Assembly: GCA_910578105.1 (NCBI GenBank)
Contig: CAJTPD010000001.1
Location: forward strand, 62,001-126,000
Reading direction: 5' to 3'
From: an uncultured Odoribacter sp.
GTDB lineage: Bacteria > Bacteroidota > Bacteroidia > Bacteroidales > Marinifilaceae
DNA: 64,000 nucleotides
Below, piece after piece: positions 1 through 9,811 of this stretch. Position numbers and translations under genes: made by a program. A model generated the notes under the pieces. It was not told where the DNA came from and made no database searches. It worked only from the letters and a program-made list of their open reading frames with translations. Position 1 is the first letter of the stretch. Every line of letters begins with the position of its first letter.

Positions 1-2
1 TG

Positions 3-2258
3 AGTTATGATAATCAACGTGGAACGGAGCTCAATGTTGGGTTGTATCGTGTCAGTGGTCGTATTAACGGGGATTTTAATTTGAGAAAAAATGTGTTGAT
101 TTCTATTGGTTTGAGCGGGAGTTCTCAAAAAGCAAAATACAATCATTCGGCGTATTCGGCTTTTAATGAGGCATATAATATGAGCCGTGCCGTACCTGCA
201 CGCGATGAAAATGGTGATTTATATTATATTGACCGGATATCCATTCAGAATATGACGGGTGATTATCGTTATGTAAAGTACAATATCCTGAATGAGCTTG
301 CTAATTCGGGGCGCACGGTGTATAACAGGGATTTTAATGTACGGGCTTCTGTTGACTGGGAAATTATCCGGGGATTGAAGATTCGGAGTCAATTTTCTTT
401 TCGGAACACTACGAATTCTTCCGAGGAGTGGATTGGCGGGGACACATATTATATGTCAATGTGGCGTTCTATAGGTGATGATGCTAACGAAAAGAGTCAA
501 AAAGGGACGGTTGTGCCTTTCGGGGGATTGTATTCCAGTGGTATGGTACTTTCGGATGCAACCTCCATTTCAACTCAGATTAATTATAATAAGTCTTTGG
601 GAGAGCGGCATTTTTTTAATTTGAATATCGGTCAGGAAGCTTCATCTACTATTTACAAAGGAACGGAAGGTTGGATGGCTCCCGGTTATAATCATGAGCA
701 GGGGAGATCGTTTATAAAGATTCCGACTTTTTTTATGCCGGATATTGATAAATTGGATTATCCTTATATGCTTCGCTGGTTGACAGCGGAAGGGATTGGT
801 GGAACTAATGTTTATCCCAAAATTACGGATCGCGTGAAGAACGTGATGTCGATGTTCGCTATTTTTAATTATTCGTTTGAGAACAGGTATATTTTGAATT
901 TTAATATTCGAAGTGACGGTTCTAACCAGTTCGGCCAATATGAGCGTTATAAATTCAGACCGGCATGGTCAACTTCCTTGCGTTGGAATTTGCATAGTGA
1001 ACCTTTTATCCGGAATATGTCGATGGCGTTTATGGATGAGTTGGCTATCCGTTTGTCTTATGGTTTCCGGGGAAATCCGCCTTCGGCTTCGCCTTATCTG
1101 ACGATTTTGAATTACGGGCAAAGTAATACTGATGTTGCTCCTGAGTATGTGTCCGAACTTGCCTCCTTTCCGAATGCTAATTTGAAATGGGAACGTACCA
1201 AAACGTTTAATGTCGGGTTGAATCACTCTTGGCTGGGCGGTCGTATTAGCGGGGCTTTGGATTACGGGTATTCGAAGAGCATTGATTTGTTGATAAGTCG
1301 TCCTGTTTCTTTGGTTAACGGAGCTCCTTCTCAGTTGTATAACGGAGGTTCGAAGGAAGACCATACTTTCGAGTTTAATATTATGACTCAAAATATTAAA
1401 ACGAAGAATTTTCAATGGAATATGAATTTTAATATTACTCGTGTGAAGGAGAAAATTCTGGATGGTATTAACGAGGATGTAACTTTCACTACAGTAGAGA
1501 GTTTTTTGGATGGTACGATTCATATGAAGGGTTTCCCGATAGACGGTTTTTATTCTTATCGTTTCGGGGGATTGGATTCCAAAGGTTTGCCGACGTTTGA
1601 AGGAATGGTTGGAGATAAGAATCTTACGAACCGGGATGGTTATTGGGATACGCGGACGATATACGCTCAATTGCAAAAGGCTTTGGTGTATGAGGGGAGT
1701 CGGTTGCCTTTATTTTACGGAGGGTTCGGGACAGAATTTAAATATAAAAATTTGAGATTATCTGCAAGTTTCACCTATAAGATTGGTCAGAAGGTCCGTT
1801 TGTTGGAAATGTATGGTGGAAATCAAACGATGCCGTTGCCGGAGCAGAATATGTCGGGCGAGTTTAACAGGAGATGGCGTCAGCCTGGGGATGAGGCACA
1901 CACAAATATTCCGGCTTTGTCTAATGAACTTCTGACTCCGTCACATACCTGGGAAGAAGAAGTGTCCCCTTATGTTCTTCCTTGGGGAAGGTCTTATTGG
2001 TGGGCTTATGACTTGAGTAATGTGCGAACGGCTAAGGGAGATTATATCCGGTGGCAGCTTTTGACACTGAATTATGATTTGCCTGACCGTCATTTGAAAC
2101 GATTGGGTGTTTCTAATATGCGTTTTGGTTTTCAGGTTCAGAATCTCGGATACCTGACTTTTGATAAGAAGTTGAAAGGGAAAGACCCGGAGCAGGTAAG
2201 GTCTGTGGGAATGCCGGTGTTACCTTCTTATAATTTTAGCCTTGGTTTTAGTTTTTAA
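3..2258 (+). CDS. SusC/RagA-family TonB-dependent outer-membrane transporter (5' truncated)
   Basis: This is the C-terminal part of a SusC/RagA-type TonB-dependent transporter, which imports large substrates across the outer membrane together with a SusD lipoprotein lid. The reading frame is open from the first bases, so the signal peptide, regulatory-like domain, plug and start of the barrel lie upstream of the window. The visible 751 residues are alternating beta-strand sequence rich in Tyr, Phe, Trp and Asn, and they end in the aromatic strand NFSLGFSF, typical of a last barrel strand. A SusD gene follows after 18 bases. The substrate cannot be read from the sequence; the downstream protease gene suggests peptides (inference). 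No anti-sigma or sigma gene is visible, but it could lie upstream. Confidence 0.93.
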   Translation, partial: SYDNQRGTELNVGLYRVSGRINGDFNLRKNVLISIGLSGSSQKAKYNHSAYSAFNEAYNMSRAVPARDENGDLYYIDRISIQNMTGDYRYVKYNILNELANSGRTVYNRDFNVRASVDWEIIRGLKIRSQFSFRNTTNSSEEWIGGDTYYMSMWRSIGDDANEKSQKGTVVPFGGLYSSGMVLSDATSISTQINYNKSLGERHFFNLNIGQEASSTIYKGTEGWMAPGYNHEQGRSFIKIPTFFMPDIDKLDYPYMLRWLTAEGIGGTNVYPKITDRVKNVMSMFAIFNYSFENRYILNFNIRSDGSNQFGQYERYKFRPAWSTSLRWNLHSEPFIRNMSMAFMDELAIRLSYGFRGNPPSASPYLTILNYGQSNTDVAPEYVSELASFPNANLKWERTKTFNVGLNHSWLGGRISGALDYGYSKSIDLLISRPVSLVNGAPSQLYNGGSKEDHTFEFNIMTQNIKTKNFQWNMNFNITRVKEKILDGINEDVTFTTVESFLDGTIHMKGFPIDGFYSYRFGGLDSKGLPTFEGMVGDKNLTNRDGYWDTRTIYAQLQKALVYEGSRLPLFYGGFGTEFKYKNLRLSASFTYKIGQKVRLLEMYGGNQTMPLPEQNMSGEFNRRWRQPGDEAHTNIPALSNELLTPSHTWEEEVSPYVLPWGRSYWWAYDLSNVRTAKGDYIRWQLLTLNYDLPDRHLKRLGVSNMRFGFQVQNLGYLTFDKKLKGKDPEQVRSVGMPVLPSYNFSLGFSF

Positions 2259-2276
2259 TGTATTTATGTTGAAATT

Positions 2277-3698
2277 ATGAAAACAATCAACCTGTATCTT
2301 TTTCTTTTGACAATTATATTGGCCGGATGTAACGGTTTTTTGGATGAGGCGTCACAAGACCAGATTCGACCGAATAAGGCCGAACATCTTGCTTCTCTTG
2401 TTTTGAATGAATGTACGTTGACTCATCCTTATTTTTATGGGGCAAGCCATATGACGGATGATATTTCCGAGAATATGCGCACTCCGACGAGCAGAAAAAG
2501 GAATTATAAAACTGTTTATACCTGGAAGAAAGAGATAGAACTTGACGATTACGGTGCTCAGATTGGGACGAATGTGGCTTGGGGAAATTTATATCGTTCG
2601 ATTGCTATTTTGAATGACGTGTTGATTAGTTGTGAAGATATCAATGATAATGAGAGGGAATTGGCTTTTGTGAGGGGAGAGGCTTATTTTTTACGGGCTT
2701 TGGCATATTTTGATTTGGTGAATTTGTATGCCTTGCCTTATGAGCCGGAAAAGGTTAAGGGGCAATTGGGCGTTGCTATCCGTTTGGATCATGGGGTGGA
2801 ACGGTTTTATACCCGGAATAGTCTGGAGGATTGTTACAATTTGATTGAGCGTGATTTGGCTTTAGGGAAGTCCGAGTTGGAGAAGTCCGGGTTAGAGAAG
2901 TCCTTGTGGCATCCGTCGGTGAATGCATGTAACTTGTTGATGTCGCGGGTGAAATTGTTTCGTCATGAATGGCAGGCTGCAGCAGATTATGCTGATTCGG
3001 TTACGACGAAAGTGGGAATGACTAAGATGTTGGATTCCATGAAGTTTGTAGAGCCGTCCAATAGTGAGATTATTTATTCTTTTATGTATGACCGGAAAGC
3101 TTTAAGTATTGAAAATATGGAGAATACCGGTTTCGTTGTCAGTGAGAACCTACTTTCTTGTTATGAGCAGGATAATGATATTCGTTTTCGGTGCTTTTTT
3201 GTTATGCGGGGTGATTCCCGGCAAAGGTATTATTATCCGAGAAAGTTTGAATCTGATTTCACTTCTCTTGGCGGGTTCAATATGCGGGTTGCCGAGGCAT
3301 GGCTTAACAAGGCGGAGGCTTGTGTCCGGTTAGGGGATGTTAATGGTGCTCGTTTGGCAGTGAAGCGGGTGGTTGATTATCGGTACCGGCGTCCTGGAGA
3401 TGTGACGATTCCTTTTAATCAGGATGAGCTTCTGCAATTTATATTCGATGAAAGAAGGAGGGAATTCTGTTTTGAAAGTTATTTCCGTTGGAATGATTTG
3501 AGAAGGATGGGTGAGGAATACAGGCCAGAGATTAAACACGTATTTACCTATGTTAATGACAATGAGATAAGGGAGGGACAGGAAAGTTACCGTTTACTGA
3601 AGAATGATCCCAATTACGTTTTGTCTATTCCTCTTGCGGAACGTGAGAATAATCCGTTGATTATTAATAATGACCGTATGGAGAAATTGCCTGAATAA
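2277..3698 (+). CDS. SusD/RagB-family substrate-binding lipoprotein
   Basis: This is the surface lipoprotein partner of the preceding SusC; such proteins form the hinged lid that captures substrate. The N-terminus has a short hydrophobic signal and a lipobox (LAGC, Cys18), followed by NGFLDEASQDQIRPN, the usual SusD start. The length of 473 residues is normal. Features typical of SusD include the helical AYFLRALAYFDLVNLYA segment (TPR-like core, about residues 135-150), VAEAWLNKAEACVRLGD, and the late motif FDERRREFCFESYFRWNDLRRMG. It starts 18 bases after the SusC stop and is clearly in the same operon. The protein class is certain; the ligand is not. By analogy with RagB, and because a protease is encoded downstream, a peptide ligand is possible. 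Confidence 0.95.
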   Translation: MKTINLYLFLLTIILAGCNGFLDEASQDQIRPNKAEHLASLVLNECTLTHPYFYGASHMTDDISENMRTPTSRKRNYKTVYTWKKEIELDDYGAQIGTNVAWGNLYRSIAILNDVLISCEDINDNERELAFVRGEAYFLRALAYFDLVNLYALPYEPEKVKGQLGVAIRLDHGVERFYTRNSLEDCYNLIERDLALGKSELEKSGLEKSLWHPSVNACNLLMSRVKLFRHEWQAAADYADSVTTKVGMTKMLDSMKFVEPSNSEIIYSFMYDRKALSIENMENTGFVVSENLLSCYEQDNDIRFRCFFVMRGDSRQRYYYPRKFESDFTSLGGFNMRVAEAWLNKAEACVRLGDVNGARLAVKRVVDYRYRRPGDVTIPFNQDELLQFIFDERRREFCFESYFRWNDLRRMGEEYRPEIKHVFTYVNDNEIREGQESYRLLKNDPNYVLSIPLAERENNPLIINNDRMEKLPE

Positions 3699-3728
3699 TC
3701 TTTTTGTTTTTAATTGAAAATTACTACG

Positions 3729-4823
3729 ATGAATAGGACGAGTATTATTTTAGCTATTAGCATGTTATTGTTTTGTTGTATAGCTTGTGAAGACGAGGAT
3801 GAGTTGTCGCCTTCGGGGTTGGATACAGACCGGGTGCAGGACTTGCTGGATTGGTCAAATCCCGTTGTCAAGAAGTATTACGGGGATTATGGTGTGGCCT
3901 TGATGACGGATTTTGATGAAAATCTGGATATAAAGTTTAATTTTTATGAGAGTTGGGCCAATAGTTTCTGGAAGAAAATGGAGATTGGGAAAATGGAGCG
4001 AAAATCAGAATGCGATTCGGCGATAACGGTGCTTGATACGGCAGTTTTTCGATATTTCAAAGATGAGCTGGAGTTTCAGGGTGAAGTGTATCATTCTGAT
4101 TTTAAAAAGAAATATTTCCCCAATAAAATATTGATAACAAATAAGTTGATTGTAGGTAGCGATGTGAGTGGCCTGATTATGCAGACGGTAAACAGGCCGA
4201 GTAAGACGGGGGTTGGTTCTACTTTTTGCCAGAGTAATGACAATGCGATAGTAGTTAATCTGGAATCTGGAATGCTGAATATTTCGCCGGAGAAGTTTGA
4301 GCAAGTGACAAAAGCTATTTTATACGTGATGATTGTTTATGCTTTTGATAAGTATGATTTGTATAGTATGGTTCCTGATGCTTTTTACGAGTTCAGTAAG
4401 CCGTATTATGGCAAACGCATATATCAGCTTCAGGAAGAGGCCGGAGAAGAGAAATCGCATGCTGTTGCCCGAAGTGAGTGGGTTGAAACTTATCACATGA
4501 TTGCAACGAGTGTGGCACCGACGGATAACATGAATGGTATGCTTGCCGAATCTTCTATTCCCGATGCAAGAAGAGATGTTTGTATTTGTATAGACCATTT
4601 GATAAATCCGGAAACAATAGATGGTGCCCGTGTAGAAACGGAGAATGCTCCTTTCGTTTACCAGTTGTCACCTCAATGTTCCATTAAGATGTGGTATATT
4701 GCTCAGACGCTGATAAAGTTGGGAATAGATGTAATGGCCATTTCCCCGGATCCTAATTTCAGGAAATTTATATCTACAAGAACGCAGGAGGATATCGATG
4801 ATTTAACCAATAATTTGTTGTAA
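3729..4823 (+). CDS. Lipoprotein resembling Mx1-type zinc metallopeptidases, zinc motif lost
   Basis: A 364-residue lipoprotein with signal MNRTSIILAISMLLFCCIAC. I chose ATG 3729 because it directly begins the signal peptide; a TTG 15 bases upstream is in frame but adds nothing. The protein resembles, from memory, the putative zinc metallopeptidases (Peptidase_Mx1) common in Bacteroidales SusCD loci. It has a YGVALMTDFDENLD-like strand near the start, YFPNKILI, NAIVVNLESG, then a helix followed by FYEFSKPYYG, and a late YIAQTLIKLGID segment. Where such enzymes carry HHEFxH, this protein reads YVMIV (residues 199-203), so both zinc histidines and the Glu are missing. If the homology holds, it is a catalytically dead binding protein. 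The family assignment is moderate; lipoprotein status and operon membership (30 bases after susD) are firm. Confidence 0.65.
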   Translation: MNRTSIILAISMLLFCCIACEDEDELSPSGLDTDRVQDLLDWSNPVVKKYYGDYGVALMTDFDENLDIKFNFYESWANSFWKKMEIGKMERKSECDSAITVLDTAVFRYFKDELEFQGEVYHSDFKKKYFPNKILITNKLIVGSDVSGLIMQTVNRPSKTGVGSTFCQSNDNAIVVNLESGMLNISPEKFEQVTKAILYVMIVYAFDKYDLYSMVPDAFYEFSKPYYGKRIYQLQEEAGEEKSHAVARSEWVETYHMIATSVAPTDNMNGMLAESSIPDARRDVCICIDHLINPETIDGARVETENAPFVYQLSPQCSIKMWYIAQTLIKLGIDVMAISPDPNFRKFISTRTQEDIDDLTNNLL

Positions 4824-4826
4824 GCC

Positions 4827-6242
4827 ATGATTAGGATGAAGAGTACCTATTTATTTTTCTGGTTGAGTTTTTTGTTAATAGCTTGTCAGGAGACTCCGGA
4901 GTTTCCCGACCCAAAGTTTGACTCGACGGATACGCGGATTTATGAGGTGAGACGCGACACGGCGGATTTTGTGAGTCTGGAGTGTTTTATTGATGTACCG
5001 AATGGTATTGACCGGATTGAAATTTTGGAGGGGCGTAGTTATGAGGTGCTGAAAGTGTTGGAAGAGTATAGGGGGATGAAGGAGTTGGAGTTCAATTATC
5101 AGGTAGATATCAGTGATGTTGTGCGCGATTCTTCACTGGCTTATATTGTTAAAGTTTATGATTTAAAATATCGAACGTATAATAAGGCTTTTATGGTGCG
5201 GGTAAAGAGGTTTTCCGCTCCGGAGATTATTTTAGAAGGAGGGGAAATAATTGCGACGGATGTAGATGCTTTTTCTATACGGGCGACTTTGATGACGGGA
5301 ATGATTCCGATTCGCCAGGTGCGTCTTACGGTTGATGGTGAAAGGTTAGAGCTTCCGGCAGTGGAGGATGATGTGACCGAATATCAGTTGAATTATCGTT
5401 TGCCATTACGCCGTCAGAAAGAGTATTCCGTGCAGATTTTACTGGAAGATATGGATGGAAGGCGAACGACGAAAACCATAAAGATTTTTAAAGTTCGTGA
5501 AATGGAGAAACCAGTCAAGATTCTTTGTGGAGGCCGGATGTCGTATGAGGTTCTTTTGGAGTATGATGAGCAAAATCGCATAAGTTTGATTGATGTTTTG
5601 AACCATTATAAATTCCAGATTGTGTATGATGAAATCAAAGGAAAAGAAGTGATTCGGAGTATTTCTCAAAGTGGTTATGACCTGGAAAATCCGGATTATA
5701 TCAGTTATGTTTTTAATTATGATACGGCGGGGATATTGCAAAACGTAACCGAGGCGTGGGGTTCGGCAATGACTTATCATATCGGTCAGTGTTTGTATGA
5801 TAAAGAGAAGTTAAATGGATTTGTGGCTGGAGCTGTTGTTGTTACTCAGATAGCGTATGAGGATATAGCCGGAATTGGTGAGGTTATGTCAGAGGTTTGG
5901 GGGACTGCATTTGCGACGACACAGGAGAAAGATCGTATTCGGGCGACAGATTTTCAAACGATGAAGATTCCGACTTATTTGAAGCAATTGCCTTATTCTC
6001 TGTTTGTTCCTTTTAAGGTGGGAATTTTGTTCCAGGACGTTTTTTTGAGTCCGTATGTGTATTTGAAGATGGTGAAGTATTTGGATTCTTCTGTTGTTCT
6101 GAATAATTTTTCTTACAAGACGGATGAAGAAGGGCGTTTGTCCTCGCTGACCAGAACTTCTGTCGGTGCCGGAAGTGACGGTCGTGCTATTGTATATGAT
6201 TATCAGTTTGTGTATAAAGACACTGTTTTGCCGGAGAATTAA
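4827..6242 (+). CDS. Surface lipoprotein with Ig-like repeats, SusE-like position, function unknown
   Basis: I do not recognise the family. The protein (471 residues; an alternative ATG is at 4836) begins with a hydrophobic signal and lipobox LIAC, so it is a lipoprotein. The first half looks like two or three beta-sandwich (Ig/FN3-like) units: a strand pattern around VSLECFIDVPNGIDRIEILEG, repeated as FSIRATLMTGMIPIRQVRLTVDG and closing with KEYSVQILLEDMDGRRTTKTI. The second half holds Tyr-rich strand pairs such as YEVLLEYDEQNRISLI and NFSYKTDEEGRLSSLTRT, which recall YD/DUF4595-type beta repeats. It starts 3 bases after the previous gene's stop. By position it could be a SusE/F-like accessory binding protein; this is inference. 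Confidence 0.6.
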   Translation: MIRMKSTYLFFWLSFLLIACQETPEFPDPKFDSTDTRIYEVRRDTADFVSLECFIDVPNGIDRIEILEGRSYEVLKVLEEYRGMKELEFNYQVDISDVVRDSSLAYIVKVYDLKYRTYNKAFMVRVKRFSAPEIILEGGEIIATDVDAFSIRATLMTGMIPIRQVRLTVDGERLELPAVEDDVTEYQLNYRLPLRRQKEYSVQILLEDMDGRRTTKTIKIFKVREMEKPVKILCGGRMSYEVLLEYDEQNRISLIDVLNHYKFQIVYDEIKGKEVIRSISQSGYDLENPDYISYVFNYDTAGILQNVTEAWGSAMTYHIGQCLYDKEKLNGFVAGAVVVTQIAYEDIAGIGEVMSEVWGTAFATTQEKDRIRATDFQTMKIPTYLKQLPYSLFVPFKVGILFQDVFLSPYVYLKMVKYLDSSVVLNNFSYKTDEEGRLSSLTRTSVGAGSDGRAIVYDYQFVYKDTVLPEN

Positions 6243-6260
6243 GTTTAAAAAATAATAACT

Positions 6261-9200
6261 ATGAAAGACAGGATTAGGTGTATAAAAATCTTTTTGTTGC
6301 TTTTATTCTTCGGATGGAGTGGAGTGACGATGGGCATACCGGCCAAGAGAGGGGTGTGTCATAAGGTATTGCCGGATGGTACGACTTTATCCATTCGTAT
6401 GTACGGGGATGAACGATTTCATTACCTGACCACGCTTGATGGTTATGTGATTGCTCAAAAAGAAGATGGTTTTTATTATTACGTTGATTTTTCTTCTACT
6501 GGAGCGAGGGTGCTTAGTGATGTACGGGTTAATGACTATGGAAGGCGTGATGCCCTGGAGACTACTTTTTTGAGGAAACGTTCAAAGGGAATTCCTGCAA
6601 GTTTCAGGGCGCGTGCGAAGATGCAAAATGCGGAACGGGAACGAAAGGATATTCAGAAGGTTTTTGTTGCCAAGGGAAGCCCAAAAGCTTTGGTGGTGTT
6701 GGTTGAATTTGAGGATGTTAAATTTCAAACATCTTCTCCTCAACAAGCTTTTAATGATTTACTCAATCAGAAAGAATATAGTGCCAATGGAGGCACAGGG
6801 AGTGTGCGGGATTATTATCGGGATAACTCATACGGGCAGTTTGACCCCGAATTTGTAGTTGTTGGGCCTTACAATTTAGGCAAGCCGATGGCGTATTACG
6901 GAAAGAACGATGCATATGGTAATGATGTGCGCATGGAGGACTTTGTCAAGGATGCTTGCCAAAAAGTTGTGGATAACGGGGTTTCGTTAAAACAATTTGA
7001 TACCGATGGAGACGGGATTTTAGATAATGTTTTTATCTATTATGCCGGTTATAATGAAGCGGAATTAGGACCGGATGAGTCGATTTGGCCTCATCGTGCT
7101 TCCATCGTCTTGTATCACCATACAGTGGACGGGATGATATTGGCCGATTATGCATGTACCTCAGAACTTCAGGGGAATTCAGGAAATCGGATGGCGGGTA
7201 TTGGGACGTTCTGTCATGAATTCGGGCATGTTGTCGGTTTGATGGATGCTTATGATACGGATTATGATGAAAATGGAGAGGGGCCGGGTTTGTACGAACT
7301 TTCTTTGATGTCATCGGGAAATTATAATAATGGCGGATGTACCCCTCCGTGTCTTACTGCCGTGGAGCGTATGATGGCAGGATGGCTGGAGCCTGAGGAG
7401 TTGACCAGGGCTGGTAGTTACAATCTTGTCCCGATTAGTGAGAATAAGGCTTATTTTTATACAACGGATACAGATGGGGAGATTTTCATATTGGAATATC
7501 GTGACAAAAACGGGTGGGATGCATTTATTCAAGGAGCGGGATTATTGATATATCAGGTTGACCGTTCGGATAATTGGGTGAATGGCGTCAAGGCGAAAGA
7601 ACGTTGGTTTCAGAATACAATTAATTGTATTAAAGCGCATCCATGCATGAGGATTATTCCGGCAAATGGTGTTGTTGAGGCATCTCTTAGCAGTCCGGGG
7701 ATGTTTTATCCTGGTTCGTTGAGTAAGACGGAGGCTCAGCCGAAACCTTGGTCTGGCATTGAGTTAGGGAAAGGCTTGTCTAATATCAGTCAACGCGGGA
7801 ATGAAATTTCATTTGACTTTTATTTAGCGGAATCAGTGGGGTTGACAGGTGTGGTTACGGATATGAAAGGAGAACTTCTGTCGGGGGTTCGCATTGTGTT
7901 GAAAGCAGTAGAAGAGGTTGTGAAGAGCACCGTTCCTTTTGTTGAATATGCAAGAAGTGCCCAGGGCGGAAATTTCGAGACGATTACAGATTCCCGTGGG
8001 AATTATACGATTAAGAATTTACCCGCGGGAAAATATGTGGTTGAAGCGGAAAAGGAGGGTTTTGCTCCTTTTAGCACGGTGAAGGACATGATATTGACCG
8101 ATAGTCGTTTAGATATAGAACTCCAAACTCCTGCTGAGGAACGTGCGATGAAGTTATCTCAGAATAAAGATGAGGTGATTATCGGGTCCATACGTAATGC
8201 TTCGGGAGCAGGCCCGTTTTATGTCGTGCATCACTGGACGGCGGAGGAGTTAAAGGAATATGAGAATTGCAGTTTGAAGTGGGTGGATTTGGATGTATCG
8301 AAAGCTGCCGGTCTGGAACTTAAGGTTTGGTTTGATGATGCTTGTGTGTTGACAAAGTCGTTGGAGCATTTTGTTTACGGACGGTTAAACCGAATTTATC
8401 TGGAGGATGCTGCTGTTGTGATTCCGGCAGGTAAAACTTTAAAAGTGGGTGTGCGTGCCACAGGTGAAACTAATGAGATAGAGATTCCGATTACTTTGTC
8501 CCGTTCTCCTCAGGGAGGCATGTTGAGTATTAATGGGACATCGTGGGAAACGCAGGAGAAATGTATGATTTTGTCTGCCTGGTTGTTGGAATCGGTTTGG
8601 TCGACAGGGGTAGAATTGGACCAGAAAGAGGTGACTGTGGGAATTTTGGATACGGTGAGGTTAAGTGCAAAAGTTCTTCCGGAGAATGTTACCAATAATG
8701 CGGTGGTATGGAGCAGTTCTGATGAGCAGATTGTTAAAGTAACGGAGAAAGGGGAAGTTATCGGATTGACCGAGGGTGTGGCTACGGTTACGGCAACAGC
8801 AGCAGATGGGAAAAGCAAGATAACGTGTAGCGTGACTGTTGTGCAGGATTTTGTTCAATTGAAAGATTTTATGATTGGACAAAGGGAAGTGCGGTTGGTT
8901 TGGGAGGATAATAAAGAGATATTGAATTGGAAAGTTAGGTATAAACAGCAGAAAGATAATAATTTCCGTGTTCTTGAATCAGATACGACGTTTTGTATTA
9001 TCAATCAGTTGATACCGGGAATGGCGTACGATGTGGAGCTTGTGGCTCAATCGGGGGATGTGGAGACCGGGGTGTTGGTGAGCAGGAGTTTTACTACGGA
9101 GAAGATTCAGGAAGAAGTTGCTTCTTTGGCTGGTATCCGGACGGATTGGTGTGAAGGAGATAGGTATTGGCCGGTTGTGACGAATATACAGAAGGATGTG

Positions 9201-9371
9201 CGGCGGGTTGTGTGGAAGTTGGATGGGAAAACTTTTGTTCCAACCCGGGATTTGATATTGCCTGCGGGAACGCATGTTCTGAGAGCGGAGGTAACAACGA
9301 ATGACAGTGTGACTGAAATTCTGGTTCGTAAAATTAATGTTCAACCTAAAGCGAAGAAAGATGTTAAATAA
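6261..9371 (+). CDS. M6-family secreted metalloprotease with Big_2 and FN3-like C-terminal domains
   Basis: A 1,036-residue exported protease of the M6 (immune inhibitor A-like) family. After a signal peptide (ends near GVTMG) comes a pro-region that starts KRGVCHKVLPDGTTLSIRMYGDE, typical of Bacteroidetes M6 proteins. The catalytic site is HEFGHVVGLMDAYD at residues 319-332: H319 and H323 bind zinc, E320 is the base and D329 is the expected third ligand, as in HEYGHxLGLPDEYD of M6 enzymes. An EF-hand-like loop (DTDGDGILDN) precedes it. Downstream are a carboxypeptidase-regulatory-like domain (about 526-620), a Big_2 domain (about 783-862) and an FN3-like domain (about 866-945). The end has no obvious type IX sorting signal. 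It is likely the endopeptidase of the uptake locus; extracellular localisation is inferred. Confidence 0.92.
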   Translation: MKDRIRCIKIFLLLLFFGWSGVTMGIPAKRGVCHKVLPDGTTLSIRMYGDERFHYLTTLDGYVIAQKEDGFYYYVDFSSTGARVLSDVRVNDYGRRDALETTFLRKRSKGIPASFRARAKMQNAERERKDIQKVFVAKGSPKALVVLVEFEDVKFQTSSPQQAFNDLLNQKEYSANGGTGSVRDYYRDNSYGQFDPEFVVVGPYNLGKPMAYYGKNDAYGNDVRMEDFVKDACQKVVDNGVSLKQFDTDGDGILDNVFIYYAGYNEAELGPDESIWPHRASIVLYHHTVDGMILADYACTSELQGNSGNRMAGIGTFCHEFGHVVGLMDAYDTDYDENGEGPGLYELSLMSSGNYNNGGCTPPCLTAVERMMAGWLEPEELTRAGSYNLVPISENKAYFYTTDTDGEIFILEYRDKNGWDAFIQGAGLLIYQVDRSDNWVNGVKAKERWFQNTINCIKAHPCMRIIPANGVVEASLSSPGMFYPGSLSKTEAQPKPWSGIELGKGLSNISQRGNEISFDFYLAESVGLTGVVTDMKGELLSGVRIVLKAVEEVVKSTVPFVEYARSAQGGNFETITDSRGNYTIKNLPAGKYVVEAEKEGFAPFSTVKDMILTDSRLDIELQTPAEERAMKLSQNKDEVIIGSIRNASGAGPFYVVHHWTAEELKEYENCSLKWVDLDVSKAAGLELKVWFDDACVLTKSLEHFVYGRLNRIYLEDAAVVIPAGKTLKVGVRATGETNEIEIPITLSRSPQGGMLSINGTSWETQEKCMILSAWLLESVWSTGVELDQKEVTVGILDTVRLSAKVLPENVTNNAVVWSSSDEQIVKVTEKGEVIGLTEGVATVTATAADGKSKITCSVTVVQDFVQLKDFMIGQREVRLVWEDNKEILNWKVRYKQQKDNNFRVLESDTTFCIINQLIPGMAYDVELVAQSGDVETGVLVSRSFTTEKIQEEVASLAGIRTDWCEGDRYWPVVTNIQKDVRRVVWKLDGKTFVPTRDLILPAGTHVLRAEVTTNDSVTEILVRKINVQPKAKKDVK

Positions 9372-9780
9372 AATTATATATCTGTTATTGTTATCGTGCT
9401 GTTTGTTTGGTTGTAAAGATGACGATATGGAAACACAGGCAACAGACCATGCGAAGCGTGAAAAGTTTTTGCAACAGACGGTAAGTGGCGTTTATGATGG
9501 CGATGTCCCTTTGTTGATGTTTGACGAGGTTAATCATCAAATGGCTTTTACTGCCGATCAGAAAGTGTGGAGAATTCAAACGGACAGTCAGGATAAATAT
9601 GTTCACTGTGAATTGTCAGAAATACCGGTGGTAGGTGCGAAGGTGATGATGATTGTGAAAGCTAAAGGGGTGACTGGTGTGTCTGGCAGGGAACAGGAAG
9701 GATTAGTATTGAGAAAAGAGGATAATAAATGCTGGCTTTGGTCGGCTGATGCCGGGGTCGGTTATTTAATGCAAAATTAA
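9361..9780 (+). CDS. Small lipoprotein of unknown function
   Basis: A 139-residue protein starting MLNKIIYLLLLSCCLFGCKDDD, a clear lipoprotein signal with the acidic DDD run after the Cys that is typical of surface-exported Bacteroidetes lipoproteins. The ATG lies inside the last codons of the M6 protease gene (11-base overlap), which implies translational coupling. The mature part is short and beta-rich (for example VPLLMFDEVNHQMAFTADQKVWRIQTD and VGAKVMMIVKAKGV) with a closing CWLWSADAGVGYL. No family is recognised. The coupling suggests that it works with the protease, perhaps as an anchor, chaperone or inhibitor, but nothing in the sequence proves this. Confidence 0.75.
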   Translation: MLNKIIYLLLLSCCLFGCKDDDMETQATDHAKREKFLQQTVSGVYDGDVPLLMFDEVNHQMAFTADQKVWRIQTDSQDKYVHCELSEIPVVGAKVMMIVKAKGVTGVSGREQEGLVLRKEDNKCWLWSADAGVGYLMQN

Positions 9781-9811
9781 CGAATAATCTTTTAACTAAA
9801 ATCTGAATGTT

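Noticed and set aside
969..1676. A 235-residue reading frame on the minus strand inside the first susC
   Set aside because: It lies entirely antisense to a well-supported gene, has no recognisable domain and no promoter; it is a shadow frame.
9300..9371. A type IX secretion C-terminal sorting domain on the M6 protease
   Set aside because: The end has some basic residues, but the typical sorting-domain blocks (PNP, GxY, KKV ending) are not present.
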